From assembly GCA_964600235.1 (NCBI GenBank), contig CAZRIV010000002.1, positions 265,636-329,635 on the forward strand: DNA of 64,000 nt, read 5' to 3'. Of this stretch, positions 46,576 to 55,571 are shown in pieces. Below the pieces are notes generated by a model. That model was not told the DNA's origin, made no database searches, and saw nothing but the letters and a program-made list of their open reading frames with translations. The position numbers and the translations under genes are program-made. The stretch is from MWEI01 sp964600235. GTDB taxonomy: Bacteria; Desulfobacterota; Desulfomonilia; UBA1062. How positions within the stretch are numbered: position 1 is the first letter of the stretch; every line of letters begins with the position of its first letter.

Positions 46576-47724
46576 GTGAGACTTGACCCCTGTATGAAGC
46601 ACAAGCTGGTCCGCAAGACGGTCCGCGAGTTTTCCGAAGCGGAACTCGGGCCCATTGCCCACGAGATGGACAGGGAGGCCCGCTTCCCATGGGAAGTTGT
46701 GGAGAAGATGCGGCCCTTGAATTTTTTCGGACTGCAGGTGCCCAAACAGTACGGCGGGGCAGACCTGGACAGCATCAGCTATGCCATCGCCATCGAGGAG
46801 ATATCCCGCGTGAGCGGCGCCATGGGATTATGCCTCACTGTTCACAACAGCGTAGGCGTTTATCCTATACTGCGTTTCGGCACGGACGAGCAGAAAGAGC
46901 GCTTCGTACCCAGGCTCTCCAGCGGGGAGTGGATCGGGGCCTTCTGCCTCACCGAGGCGAATGCCGGTTCCGATGCGTCGGGTGTCGAAACGCATGCCGT
47001 GGCGACGGGCAACGGGTACATCATCAACGGGACCAAGATCTTTGTCACCAATGGCGGGGTCTGCTCGGTGCCTCTCATCTTTGCCGTGACGAGTTCCGCA
47101 GATACTGCACGAAGCGCCAGCGTGTTCATCATGGAGAAGGACATGCCCGGCTATTCGGTAGGTGAGATAGAAGACCTCTGCGGCATGAGGGCAAACCCTG
47201 TTTCATCGCTGTTTTTCGAGGATTGCCACGTGCCTCGGGAGAATCTCCTGGGCAAGGTAGGTGACGGGATAAAGATCGCGCTCGCAACGCTGGACACGGG
47301 TCGCATCGGTATTGCGGCCCAGGCACTGGGAATCGCCCAGGCCGCCTTTGAGACCTCTGTGAAGTATTCCAAGGAGCGCCAGCAGTTCAAAAAGCCCATA
47401 GCCTCGTTCCAGTCCGTCCAGAACATGCTGGCCGATATGGCCACCGAGATCGATGCGGCACGGCTCCTGGTTTACCGGGTATGTGCCCTGAAGGACGCAG
47501 GTATTCCCTTCGGCAAGGAAGCCGCCATGGCCAAGCTCTTCAGCTCTACGGTGAGCTCCACCGTAACCAGTAGGGCCGTCCAGATTCACGGCGGGTATGG
47601 GTACAGCAAGGAATATGACGTGGAGCGGTATTTCAGGGACGCCAAGGTCACGGAGATCTACGAAGGCACCAGCGAGATCCAGCGACTGGTCATTTCACGT
47701 TCGGTGATGAGTGAGCCGACTTAA
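46576..47724 (+). CDS. Acyl-CoA dehydrogenase, short-chain type
   Basis: 382 residues, the SCAD/BCD length, from GTG 46576. FAD sites LTEANAGSDASG and TKIFVTNGG, helix blocks DTGRIGIAAQALGIAQAA and ERQQFKKPIASFQSVQ, QIHGGYGYSKEYDVERYFRD and the catalytic Glu in TEIYEGTSEIQ are all present. It oxidises a short or branched acyl-CoA, passing electrons to the ETF encoded immediately downstream (21 bases). It could serve fatty- or amino-acid degradation. Confidence 0.95.
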   Translation: MRLDPCMKHKLVRKTVREFSEAELGPIAHEMDREARFPWEVVEKMRPLNFFGLQVPKQYGGADLDSISYAIAIEEISRVSGAMGLCLTVHNSVGVYPILRFGTDEQKERFVPRLSSGEWIGAFCLTEANAGSDASGVETHAVATGNGYIINGTKIFVTNGGVCSVPLIFAVTSSADTARSASVFIMEKDMPGYSVGEIEDLCGMRANPVSSLFFEDCHVPRENLLGKVGDGIKIALATLDTGRIGIAAQALGIAQAAFETSVKYSKERQQFKKPIASFQSVQNMLADMATEIDAARLLVYRVCALKDAGIPFGKEAAMAKLFSSTVSSTVTSRAVQIHGGYGYSKEYDVERYFRDAKVTEIYEGTSEIQRLVISRSVMSEPT

Positions 47725-47745
47725 GGGGGCAAAGGGGAATCGGGC

Positions 47746-48567
47746 ATGGTAAAGATGATCGTATGCATCAAGCAGGTCCCCATGGCGACCGAGCTGCCCT
47801 GGGATGCTCTGAGAGGGACGCTCCAAAGAGACCTGTCGGACGGCATGATGAACCCTGCCTGCAAGCATGCCCTCGAGGCGGCACTGACGCTCAAGCAGCA
47901 GCATGGCGGACATATCACCGCCATCACCATGGGGCCGCCCATGGCCGAGGAGATCCTCAGGGAGGCCATCGCCATGGGTGCCGACAGGTGCCTCATGCTT
48001 ACCGATAAGGCCATGGCCGGCGCGGACACCCACATCACCTCCTTTACCCTGGCAAGGGCCATAGAGATCTTCTGCCCTGATTACGACCTGATCCTGTGCG
48101 GGTGCCACACCACCGACAGTGAGACCGCCCAGGTCGGCCCCCAGCTCTCGGAGGAGCTGGGCATACCCGGGATATCCTATGTGGACTCCCTGGAACTGGA
48201 ATCCGGGGTCATCAGGGTCAAGAGGTTTTCAGACAACTTCCTGGAAACCCTCGAGGCGGACCTGCCCTGTCTGGTAACGGTGAACACAGGGCATTATCTG
48301 CCCAGGTACATAACCTTGTCCGGCCTGCAGGATGCCTTTACGGACCTGAACATACTTGCAGTGAGCGCATCAGACCTCGGGCTTGACCCCGAGCGCATCG
48401 GCATGAAGGGTTCGCCGACCAAGATAATCGATGTGTTCACGCCAAGGGCCGAAAAGGAGAATATACTCCTGACCGGAGCTCCCAAGAAGATTGTCGAAGA
48501 GCTCTTCGAACGTTTTGAGAACATGATCGGCGGCGTCATCAGGAAAGACCTCAAGAAGGAAGGCTAG
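47746..48567 (+). CDS. etfB: Electron transfer flavoprotein, beta subunit
   Basis: 273 residues, slightly longer than typical mitochondrial EtfB and closer to the anaerobe/Bcd-linked type. IVCIKQVPMATELPWD at the start, an AMGADRCLMLTD block and the GCHTTDSETAQVGPQLSEELG segment are the AMP/FAD-domain hallmarks. Such ETFs can be bifurcating, and the extra FAD site cannot be excluded. It is 8 bases from etfA. Confidence 0.93.
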   Translation: MVKMIVCIKQVPMATELPWDALRGTLQRDLSDGMMNPACKHALEAALTLKQQHGGHITAITMGPPMAEEILREAIAMGADRCLMLTDKAMAGADTHITSFTLARAIEIFCPDYDLILCGCHTTDSETAQVGPQLSEELGIPGISYVDSLELESGVIRVKRFSDNFLETLEADLPCLVTVNTGHYLPRYITLSGLQDAFTDLNILAVSASDLGLDPERIGMKGSPTKIIDVFTPRAEKENILLTGAPKKIVEELFERFENMIGGVIRKDLKKEG

Positions 48568-48575
48568 AAGAGCAT

Positions 48576-49577
48576 ATGGAACCAAGCACTCCTGAGATCT
48601 GGGTATTCGGCGACTACCGTAATTATTTCCAGAACCGGGTAACCCTGCAGCTCCTTTCGCGGGCTACCGACCTTGCGAACAGGCTGGGCGCGCGTGTATG
48701 CGCCACCGTATTCGGCTATCAGGTGGATGAATGGGTAGGGGAATACATCGCCCATGGCGCCCGGAAGGTGTATGTCGTCGAAGACAAGTCCCTCAAGGAC
48801 TATTCCACAGACCTCTATGTTACGCTCATGGAGCGCCTTGCCGGGGAACACAGGCCCGAGATCATCCTGATCGGGGCCACCACCTTTGGCAGGGAGTACG
48901 CGCCCCGGGTGGCCAAAAGGCTCGGCACGGGACTCACCGCCGACTGCGTGGGCCTGGACATCAATGAAGATGGACTGCTCGTACAGACCGCACCGGCATT
49001 CGGCGGGAACCTGCTCACCAGGATCATCACCCCTGAAAAAAGGCCGCAGATGGCCACGGTAAGGCCGGGGGTCTTCCAGGAGATCCCCCACAATTACCAG
49101 GCATCGGGAGAGGTCATACGGACAGAGCTCCCCAAGGACCTGCCCAGGGAGCGGGTACGGCTCATCAGCTCGGAGCGCAGGCCCCAGGCGAGCCAGAAAC
49201 TCGAAGAGGCAGATGTTGTCGTATGCGGCGGCAGGGGCATGGGCAGCAGGAGCAAGTTCAAGAACCTCTATGATCTGGCCAGGATTCTGGGGGGGGAAGT
49301 GGGCGCCACGAGGCCGGTGGTATATTCCAAGTGGGCCGACGATGACTCCCTGGTGGGACAGGCGGACAAGCACATCAGGCCCAAGGTACTGCTCTCCTTC
49401 GGCATCAGCGGCGCCATTCAGCATACGGCAGGCATCATCGATGCCGGGTTTATCATCGCAATCAACAAGAATCCCAATGCCGCCATGATGAAGATGGCTG
49501 ATGTGGCCATCGTGGCGGATGCGAACCAGATCTGTCTGTCGCTCATCAAGGAACTCAAAAAGCGCCTGCGGAACTAA
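48576..49577 (+). CDS. etfA: Electron transfer flavoprotein, alpha subunit
   Basis: 333 residues. The C-terminal FAD-binding domain has GRGMGSRSKFKNLYDLARILGGEVGATRPVV, KVLLSFGISGAIQHTAGI and NPNAAMMKMADVAIVAD. It accepts electrons from the upstream dehydrogenase. No N-terminal ferredoxin extension is present. It is the last gene of this acd-etfBA unit. Confidence 0.95.
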   Translation: MEPSTPEIWVFGDYRNYFQNRVTLQLLSRATDLANRLGARVCATVFGYQVDEWVGEYIAHGARKVYVVEDKSLKDYSTDLYVTLMERLAGEHRPEIILIGATTFGREYAPRVAKRLGTGLTADCVGLDINEDGLLVQTAPAFGGNLLTRIITPEKRPQMATVRPGVFQEIPHNYQASGEVIRTELPKDLPRERVRLISSERRPQASQKLEEADVVVCGGRGMGSRSKFKNLYDLARILGGEVGATRPVVYSKWADDDSLVGQADKHIRPKVLLSFGISGAIQHTAGIIDAGFIIAINKNPNAAMMKMADVAIVADANQICLSLIKELKKRLRN

Positions 49578-49845
49578 CCAGCACGTCTCGCAGACAATCC
49601 GCACGATACCATCTCATTCAAGTCAAAGAATCGATTACCCGAGAATATATAATAATGAGGGAACGGTCTTTTATATGAAATGTTTGTTGCTGCTTAAGGC
49701 TAGAAGACGCTTCTTTACTTGAAGTTATGAGCTTTACGACATTTTCTGTACCCCGGCGCGATGTATATGCGAATGGGCGGTGCCGGCATGCACCGGGTTC
49801 AGTGGAGAACAGGTTTGTTGAGCATGCGTAAGTCTCGGAGGATTT
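49578..49845. other. Intergenic region
   Basis: About 270 bases of AT-rich DNA before the HEAT-repeat gene. A TATAAT-like sequence lies near 49650 without a good -35. No gene recognised. Confidence 0.4.
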
Positions 49846-51549
49846 TTGAACGTGAACTCAGATGATGGTGCAATGAGATCCACGATGCCCGAGCCCACCA
49901 AGGAGGAGGTGGACTCTGCCAGGAAGATTTTAGCAGGCCTTCAACTGGCAAAGAAGAACTATTCCCTCTATCCGGAAGGTCATTCCATCTGTGTGAATTC
50001 TCTGAATCAAATTCATGGACAATTAGTTGCCTGCCTGAACAGGTATGGCGATCTGAGGCTTGATGTTGAGAAGGATCAGCTCATATACCACGGTGAGGTT
50101 GTCTATTCGGGGCAGCTAGAAGATGGATCTCTGCCCTTTATCCTCTTCCGTGACGGGATTAAATGGATTGCGTTCGCCGAGGGAATAGAGCCTGCAGAAG
50201 TGGGCGAAATACTAACTATATTAAACAAATACAGTATAATAACGGATGGATCGGAAGGTGACATCGTAACGGCGCTGTGGGAAAACAGGCTGCCGCATGT
50301 CAGCTATGAGGTCGCAGAATCCTTCTGGGAAGCCGAGCAGGAAACGGACATAGGCCCCAGCTTAAATGTAGACGTCCCGGATGAAGAAATGACCTCGCTC
50401 AGAGAAAGCAAACTGGTAGATTGGGAGCCTGCGGGTGATCCTCCTATAGATCAAGCCTCGATAATCATTACTGCACAGGACAGGATATCGCTTCAAGAAA
50501 TGGTCCGGGCAGAGGAGGAGGCAGACCCGACTGAATATCTGGATGCGCTGTTCGACTCTCTGCTCGGGCACAGGGAAAAAGAGAATTTTGAGATAATCCT
50601 GGAGGTGCTTGAGGAGGAATTCAAGGGGTCGCTTATCCGGAGAGGCTTCGATATATCCCTCAAGATCCTGCAGAATGTCCGTTATGTGTATCGATCGTGC
50701 GTATCGGAAACACCCTGGATCAAGCAACTCATTGAGGATTTTCTGCTTACTGTCTCGGGTACCGGATCTCTTGCAGGGTTAAAAGAAGTCTGGCCACACA
50801 TGGAAACCAGGCAGTTCGATACACTCAGGCAGGTTCTCATGCTCCTTCAGCCCGAGGCCATGCATACGCTCGTTGACATTATGCTGCAGGACCAGCCTCC
50901 AGCGCTTCGTGCAATGCTCCAAGAGGTGGTCATATCGCTGGCATCAAGAGATCAGGGTCCTTTGGAATCCCTCCTGAAAAACCCGGATGAAAGACTCGGG
51001 CAAATCCTTATCCATGTGCTCGTGAGCCTGAAGGGTGAACAATCTTTGAAGGCCCTGAAAAAACTGGTCCGCCATCCGTCAAGGAATATACGTCATGAGG
51101 CCTTGAAGGGTTTGATCCACCGGGTTCCCGTACAGACCCGTGAGATCTTCAAACTGATCGATGATAAGGATGCAGCTGTACGTTCCCTGATCCTCAAAAA
51201 AATAGGCAGCTCTCGGGATCATGCAGTAGAGGGGCTTCTCCTCGACTATATCCAGCGCCAGGAGTTTGAGAAGGCCGACAGTGAACACGTTGGCGCCTGT
51301 TTTGTGGCCCTGGGACAATGCGGCTCGAAAAGATCCATACCCTTTCTGAAAAAGACCCTGCTCCATTGGGGATGGATGCCAGGCTTTTGGAGGCCTGCGC
51401 ACAGGAAGGGTGCTGCCATCGCACTGGCCATTCTTGGAATCGATGAATCCAGGCAGGTGCTGGATGATGCCGGCCGGTGCCTATATCCGAGTGTGCGGCG
51501 CATAGCCAGAGAAGTCAGAAAAGAATTGTTGCAGAAGAAGGGGGGATGA
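49846..51549 (+). CDS. HEAT-repeat protein with an N-terminal domain shared with the following HD-GYP protein
   Basis: 567 residues from TTG 49846 (GGAGG four bases upstream); GTG 49852 is an alternative. The N-terminal ~120 residues (LAKKNYSLYPEGHS...GDLRLDVEKDQLIYHGEVVY...LPFILFRDGIKWIAFAEG) look like the N-terminus of the next protein. The rest is a helical solenoid of HEAT/PBS-like repeats, for example LVRHPSRNIRHEALKGLIHR and KDAAVRSLILKKIG. It probably scaffolds a protein partner. The stop overlaps the HD-GYP start in an ATGA, so synthesis is coupled. Confidence 0.8.
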   Translation: MNVNSDDGAMRSTMPEPTKEEVDSARKILAGLQLAKKNYSLYPEGHSICVNSLNQIHGQLVACLNRYGDLRLDVEKDQLIYHGEVVYSGQLEDGSLPFILFRDGIKWIAFAEGIEPAEVGEILTILNKYSIITDGSEGDIVTALWENRLPHVSYEVAESFWEAEQETDIGPSLNVDVPDEEMTSLRESKLVDWEPAGDPPIDQASIIITAQDRISLQEMVRAEEEADPTEYLDALFDSLLGHREKENFEIILEVLEEEFKGSLIRRGFDISLKILQNVRYVYRSCVSETPWIKQLIEDFLLTVSGTGSLAGLKEVWPHMETRQFDTLRQVLMLLQPEAMHTLVDIMLQDQPPALRAMLQEVVISLASRDQGPLESLLKNPDERLGQILIHVLVSLKGEQSLKALKKLVRHPSRNIRHEALKGLIHRVPVQTREIFKLIDDKDAAVRSLILKKIGSSRDHAVEGLLLDYIQRQEFEKADSEHVGACFVALGQCGSKRSIPFLKKTLLHWGWMPGFWRPAHRKGAAIALAILGIDESRQVLDDAGRCLYPSVRRIAREVRKELLQKKGG

Positions 51550-53021
51550 TACCCTTGGCAGAGCAGAAGACACTGTCCGAGCAGTTGGGGTGGAGCCTGT
51601 TAAAGGCCCTCCATTATTTGATGAATGCGGTGAAGATTCATCAGGACAACAACAGGTTGATAAAGGACAGTGTCTCACAGTTGATCAACATCGTCCGTGA
51701 ACTTTCCTGCCATGGGGATATTACCATCATGATATGGCGGGGCAGGTTCCATGTGCAGGGTGAAAAGCTTCTCTATCGCAGGGAGAATTATCACGTTGTC
51801 AATGAGATGGCAGAGGTTTTTTCCCAACGGGAACTGGGAGGACTGGGCCTTGCCGCGACATTCCCGGATGCCTCGCCCGAGGACATCGTCGCCTTCATAC
51901 GCCTTCTCAACGAGTCCGGTTTACATGAAGGCCCCTTTGAGTGGCTTGAACAACAAAGGGCAATGAAGGAATTTGCCTGGGTGGAAGTATATCCACAGCA
52001 GGAGGAAAGCAATCAGAGTGTTGATTTGCAGCGAAGAGAAAAGGCCCAGCAGACCTACCACCAGGCCCTGAGTATCGTGAAGGAGGTTGCCGAGAAGGCA
52101 TCCAAAGGCATCGCGGGTGTCCGAAAGGCCAGGCGTCTGGCCCAGATAATGGTGGACCTGGTCCAGGAAGACCGTTCCCTCATGATGGGGCTCTCGACAA
52201 TTAAGGATTATGATGATTATACCTATAACCACTCGGTGAATGTCGCGCTGCTGGCCACATGTTTGGGAAGACAGGTGGGCCTGTCCCATGTCTTCCTGGA
52301 ACACATTACCGTGTGCGGGCTCTTTCATGATCTGGGCAAGGTGGGTGTGTCGAAGGACATACTCCTCAAACCCGGGCAGCTCAGTTCAGATGAGTGGGAC
52401 CAGATGCAGAGGCATCCGCTCATTGGCGTAAGGAAGATACTCGGTCTGCAGGCACCCCACTCGTTGAAGTCAAGAATAATTCTCGGGCCCTTCGAGCACC
52501 ACCTGAACCCCGACCTTTCAGGGTATCCACGGACCCATTTCATGAAGAAGCTGAGTCTGATAGGAAGGATATTGCGTATCGCCGACGTGTATGAGGCCCT
52601 CACCTCCGAGCGGAACTACCGTCCCAGGGCATTCAGCCCGGACGAGGCCATGAGGCGCATGTGGAGCGAGCGGGGCAAAAATTTCGACCCTCTTTTATTG
52701 AAGTGTTTCATCAATATGATGGGGATATATCCCATAGGAACACTTGTGGAGCTCAATACCGGCGAAACGGGCTTGGTCATGGGATATTCCGATGAGGTTG
52801 AGAAGACACTCCCCCTGGTGATGGTCCTTGTGGAACAGGATTCGGGAAAGCTCGCCAGGGGTGAAATGATCAATCTTGCAGTGCAGGCCGACAATGAGGG
52901 GATGTCTCAAAAGAACATTGTCAAGGGTGTACCCATCTCCAGGTTCGGGATCCAGCCTTCCCAGTTTTTCCTGCAGGCAGAAGAAGACTATGAGGGGAAC
53001 AGCCCCCGGATGAGTGCATGA
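51546..53021 (+). CDS. HD-GYP domain cyclic-di-GMP phosphodiesterase
   Basis: About 491 residues from ATG 51546, overlapping the HEAT gene stop. N-terminal domain (about 15-120) as in the upstream protein. HD-GYP domain: NHSVNVAL with the first His, H261-D262 in HDLGKVG, HHLNPDLSGYP with G326-Y-P, and IADVYEALTSERNYR. It cleaves c-di-GMP, opposing the GGDEF protein. A C-terminal beta-rich extension (TLVELNTGETGLVMGYSDE) follows, as in many such proteins. No membrane segment is seen. Confidence 0.93.
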   Translation: MIPLAEQKTLSEQLGWSLLKALHYLMNAVKIHQDNNRLIKDSVSQLINIVRELSCHGDITIMIWRGRFHVQGEKLLYRRENYHVVNEMAEVFSQRELGGLGLAATFPDASPEDIVAFIRLLNESGLHEGPFEWLEQQRAMKEFAWVEVYPQQEESNQSVDLQRREKAQQTYHQALSIVKEVAEKASKGIAGVRKARRLAQIMVDLVQEDRSLMMGLSTIKDYDDYTYNHSVNVALLATCLGRQVGLSHVFLEHITVCGLFHDLGKVGVSKDILLKPGQLSSDEWDQMQRHPLIGVRKILGLQAPHSLKSRIILGPFEHHLNPDLSGYPRTHFMKKLSLIGRILRIADVYEALTSERNYRPRAFSPDEAMRRMWSERGKNFDPLLLKCFINMMGIYPIGTLVELNTGETGLVMGYSDEVEKTLPLVMVLVEQDSGKLARGEMINLAVQADNEGMSQKNIVKGVPISRFGIQPSQFFLQAEEDYEGNSPRMSA

Positions 53022-53037
53022 TCTTCACTTTTGCCTG

Positions 53038-53085
53038 CAAGAGATACAAGGCATGGTCCTGGCCGAATATTGGGTTTGTATCTTG
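53038..53085. terminator. Hairpin between convergent genes
   Basis: CAAGAGATACAA (53038-53049) pairs with TTGTATCTTG (53076-53085), with a 2-base bulge; a T/A-rich stretch follows on the plus strand near 53101-53110. Confidence 0.4.
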
Positions 53086-53155
53086 AACAGCCTGGTGGGA
53101 TATTTTAAAACTTCGCCTTACCCGATCCCGGACCTCATGGTTTTGCAGCAGGCTT

Positions 53156-53767
53156 TCAGGCAAAGAGCCTGGCGGCAATGCTCGCCACGTGTTTTCCCTG
53201 GAAACGCGCCCCGGTGAGCTCGTGTGTGCTCGGCAGCCTGCTTCCGTCTGGGCCGGCAATGGTGGATGCGCCATAGGGAGAACACCCCGTGATCTCGTGG
53301 ATATCCTTCTGCAGTTCAAAAGAATAGGGCAGGCCAACGATGATCATGCCCAGGTGGAGCAGGGTGATGTGGAAGCTCAGGATGGTCGATTCCTGGCCGC
53401 CGTGCTGGGTTCCGGAGCTCGTAAACACACTCCCTACCTTTCCCACCAGGGCGTCCTTTGACCAGAGCTGACCTGTTGCGTCCAGAAACTGCCTCATCTG
53501 GCCGCACATGTTGCCAAACCTTGTAGGTGCGCCAAAGATTATGGCATCATAGGTTGCGAGCTCATTGATGGTGCAGACGGGTATCTGGGCAAATGCTTTA
53601 CGCGCCTCCAGGGCCCCCATTTTTCCGAGGACCTCATCAGGCAGGGTCTCCGGGACCTGCTTCAGGTCCACGACCGCACCTTGCACCTCATGCGCTCCCT
53701 TTACGACGGCCTGTGCCATCTGGTAGATGTGACCGTACATGGAATAGAACAGGACCAGTACCTTCAT
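53156..53767 (-). CDS. wrbA: NAD(P)H:quinone oxidoreductase, flavodoxin-like
   Basis: 203 residues from ATG 53767 (AAGGAGG six bases upstream; GTG 53773 is less well spaced). Flavodoxin fold: LVLFYSMYGHIYQMAQAV is the FMN phosphate loop, GAPTRFGNMCGQMRQFLDATG and SSGTQHGGQESTILS bind the ring, and CSPYGASTIAGPDGSRLPSTHE is the WrbA C-terminus. Two-electron quinone reduction avoids semiquinone radicals. The gene is convergent with the HD-GYP gene. Confidence 0.96.
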   Translation of the reverse strand: MKVLVLFYSMYGHIYQMAQAVVKGAHEVQGAVVDLKQVPETLPDEVLGKMGALEARKAFAQIPVCTINELATYDAIIFGAPTRFGNMCGQMRQFLDATGQLWSKDALVGKVGSVFTSSGTQHGGQESTILSFHITLLHLGMIIVGLPYSFELQKDIHEITGCSPYGASTIAGPDGSRLPSTHELTGARFQGKHVASIAARLFA

Positions 53768-53943
53768 CGCCACCCTCCTTTATAGATATTCATTGACCAC
53801 GTTCCAGCAAAATAAGATCCTTTCAGGTTAATAGTACTGTCTGAGATGATAAATACAAGAAGGGTTGATTCTGTATATGTCACTTTGTTGAGGTTATAAC
53901 CTTGTGCTTGTGAAGAAGACTGCCTGGGTCTAGGGTGGGGGGC

Positions 53944-54636
53944 ATGAGAAAGAAGATTCTGATACTCGTCATTATGGTGGGTGCGTTTGCGGTGTTTTAC
54001 CTCCTGGATCTGGGGCAATACCTGACCCTCGATCAACTCAAGGCGAACAGGCAGAACCTGACGATCGCCTATGAGAACCACAGGGCGGCCTTTATCGCTG
54101 GTTTCATCATCGTCTACTTCGTCCAGACAGCACTGTCGCTTCCGGGTGCTGCGATCCTTACCCTTGCCGGCGGGGCCATATTCGGGAGCGTCATGGGGAC
54201 GTTGTGGGTGAATATCGGTGCATCGGCAGGGGCTCTTGCGGCCTTTCTCCTGGCGCGCACCCTGTTCAGGGACTGGGTAATTGAAAAGTTCGGTCGAAAG
54301 ATGAAGGACTTTGACAAGGGCCTGGAAAAGAACGGCCTCTCTTATCTCCTGTTCCTCAGGCTCGTGCCCCTGTTCCCTTTCTTCCTGGTGAACCTGGCCT
54401 GCGGCATATCCGGCCTTTCGGTGAAGACCTATATCGCGGGTACCATGATCGGGATCCTGCCCGGCAGCTTTGTATACGCAAATGCCGGCGCCAGCCTTGC
54501 AGGGATAGAGAGTCTCGGCCAGGCGGCAAGTCCCAGGGTGCTCGCTTCCCTTGCCCTGCTCGGCGCCTTCTCACTTATCCCGGTCGTGTACAGGAAGTGG
54601 GACAAGGCTAAGGGGGCTGCAGCCCAGGGCGAATGA
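53944..54636 (+). CDS. TVP38/TMEM64 (DedA-like) membrane protein
   Basis: About 230 residues from ATG 53944. Five or six membrane segments. Family motifs: FIIVYFVQTALSLPGAAILTLAGGAIFG, NIGASAGALAAFLLARTLFRDWV, and LRLVPLFPFFLVNLACGISGLSVKTYIAGTMIGILPGSFVYANAG. Members are thought to be phospholipid scramblases or proton-coupled carriers. No neighbour suggests a substrate. Confidence 0.93.
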   Translation: MRKKILILVIMVGAFAVFYLLDLGQYLTLDQLKANRQNLTIAYENHRAAFIAGFIIVYFVQTALSLPGAAILTLAGGAIFGSVMGTLWVNIGASAGALAAFLLARTLFRDWVIEKFGRKMKDFDKGLEKNGLSYLLFLRLVPLFPFFLVNLACGISGLSVKTYIAGTMIGILPGSFVYANAGASLAGIESLGQAASPRVLASLALLGAFSLIPVVYRKWDKAKGAAAQGE

Positions 54637-54827
54637 GAGTGTCAGGATTCTGGGGCCATATGTATCGCACCAGCAAGGCAGGATCAGTCTCCGGCATATA
54701 ATTTCACTGCCATTTACCTTACGCTGGAAAATACTGTTGAGATGTGCTACACACTAAACCCTTGCCAACCTTGGCAGGGATATGCTTTGTAAGCCGGAAC
54801 AGATTTGATACATTGAAAGGAGCAGCA

Positions 54828-55298
54828 ATGGCATCCAAGTTGATGAAATCCAGGGAATCTCAGAAGGCGCTCTGGGAGGTTAAATTGAGCCAGCGCCTGG
54901 AAATCCTGAAGAACAAAGGCGTGAGCGAGAAAGAAGTCAATAAGGACACCGTGGTCCGCAAGATCAAGTCCAAGATCAAGGATACCGCGGCCAGGATAAG
55001 GGCAATAGCGGCCAAGGAAGAGAAGATCAAGGAAATGGCCAGGATCAGGGAAGAGAAGAAGGCCGCCCCGGTTGTGAAGGAAAAGGGCAAGAAGGCTGTG
55101 GAAGAGGCCCCGGCAGCCAAGAAGGAAAAGAAGGCCAAGGGAGAGAAGGCCCCCAAGGAACCCAAGGCCGAGAAGGCGCCTAAAGAGCCTAAGGCCGAGA
55201 AAGACCCCAAGCCAAAGAAAGAACCCAAGCCTAAAGAGCCCAAGGCCGAACCTGAAGCCGCAATGGCTGAACCTGAGGCAGGCGGTTCCGAGTCCTGA
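54828..55298 (+). CDS. Lys/Pro/Ala-rich, histone H1-like basic protein
   Basis: 156 residues from ATG 54828 with AAAGGAG upstream. The N-terminal half (1-80) is a charged helical segment (SRESQKALWEVKLSQRLEILK...KIKSKIKDTAARIRAI). The C-terminal half is low-complexity, built of KAPKEPKAE-like repeats plus KKEKK runs, then an acidic end (EPEAAMAEPEAGGSES). The tail resembles the Ala/Lys/Pro tails of H1-like bacterial nucleoid proteins. The head has no recognised DNA-binding motif. Function unknown. Confidence 0.7.
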   Translation: MASKLMKSRESQKALWEVKLSQRLEILKNKGVSEKEVNKDTVVRKIKSKIKDTAARIRAIAAKEEKIKEMARIREEKKAAPVVKEKGKKAVEEAPAAKKEKKAKGEKAPKEPKAEKAPKEPKAEKDPKPKKEPKPKEPKAEPEAAMAEPEAGGSES

Positions 55299-55409
55299 TA
55301 TCTATTGCATCTGTTTGTCAAAACCGGCCCGTACCTGTTGCGGCAGCGATGATTCAAGCCGCACAGGACGGGCTGTTGTCTGAACCCATTCGATCTTTCT
55401 TCATGTGAA

Positions 55410-55438
55410 ACCCGAAGGGTGAGTTTCACCCATCGGGT
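55410..55438. terminator. Strong hairpin upstream of the tungstate locus
   Basis: ACCCGAAGGGTGA (55410-55422) and 55426-55438 are complementary in 12 of 13 positions with a 3-base loop. It probably ends the H1-like gene's transcript; an alternative pairing, GTGAAAC with GTTTCAC, overlaps it. Confidence 0.5.
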
Positions 55439-55571
55439 AAGACCCATGCACAGTTCCACATGAGATCACCAGGGACTTCGTTCTTTCTGTCAGTGTTGTA
55501 TTGCTCAACTGAACCTTGGCAGATATGTATGATCTATGGTAACAATTAGTACGTATATTTCATGGAGATAA

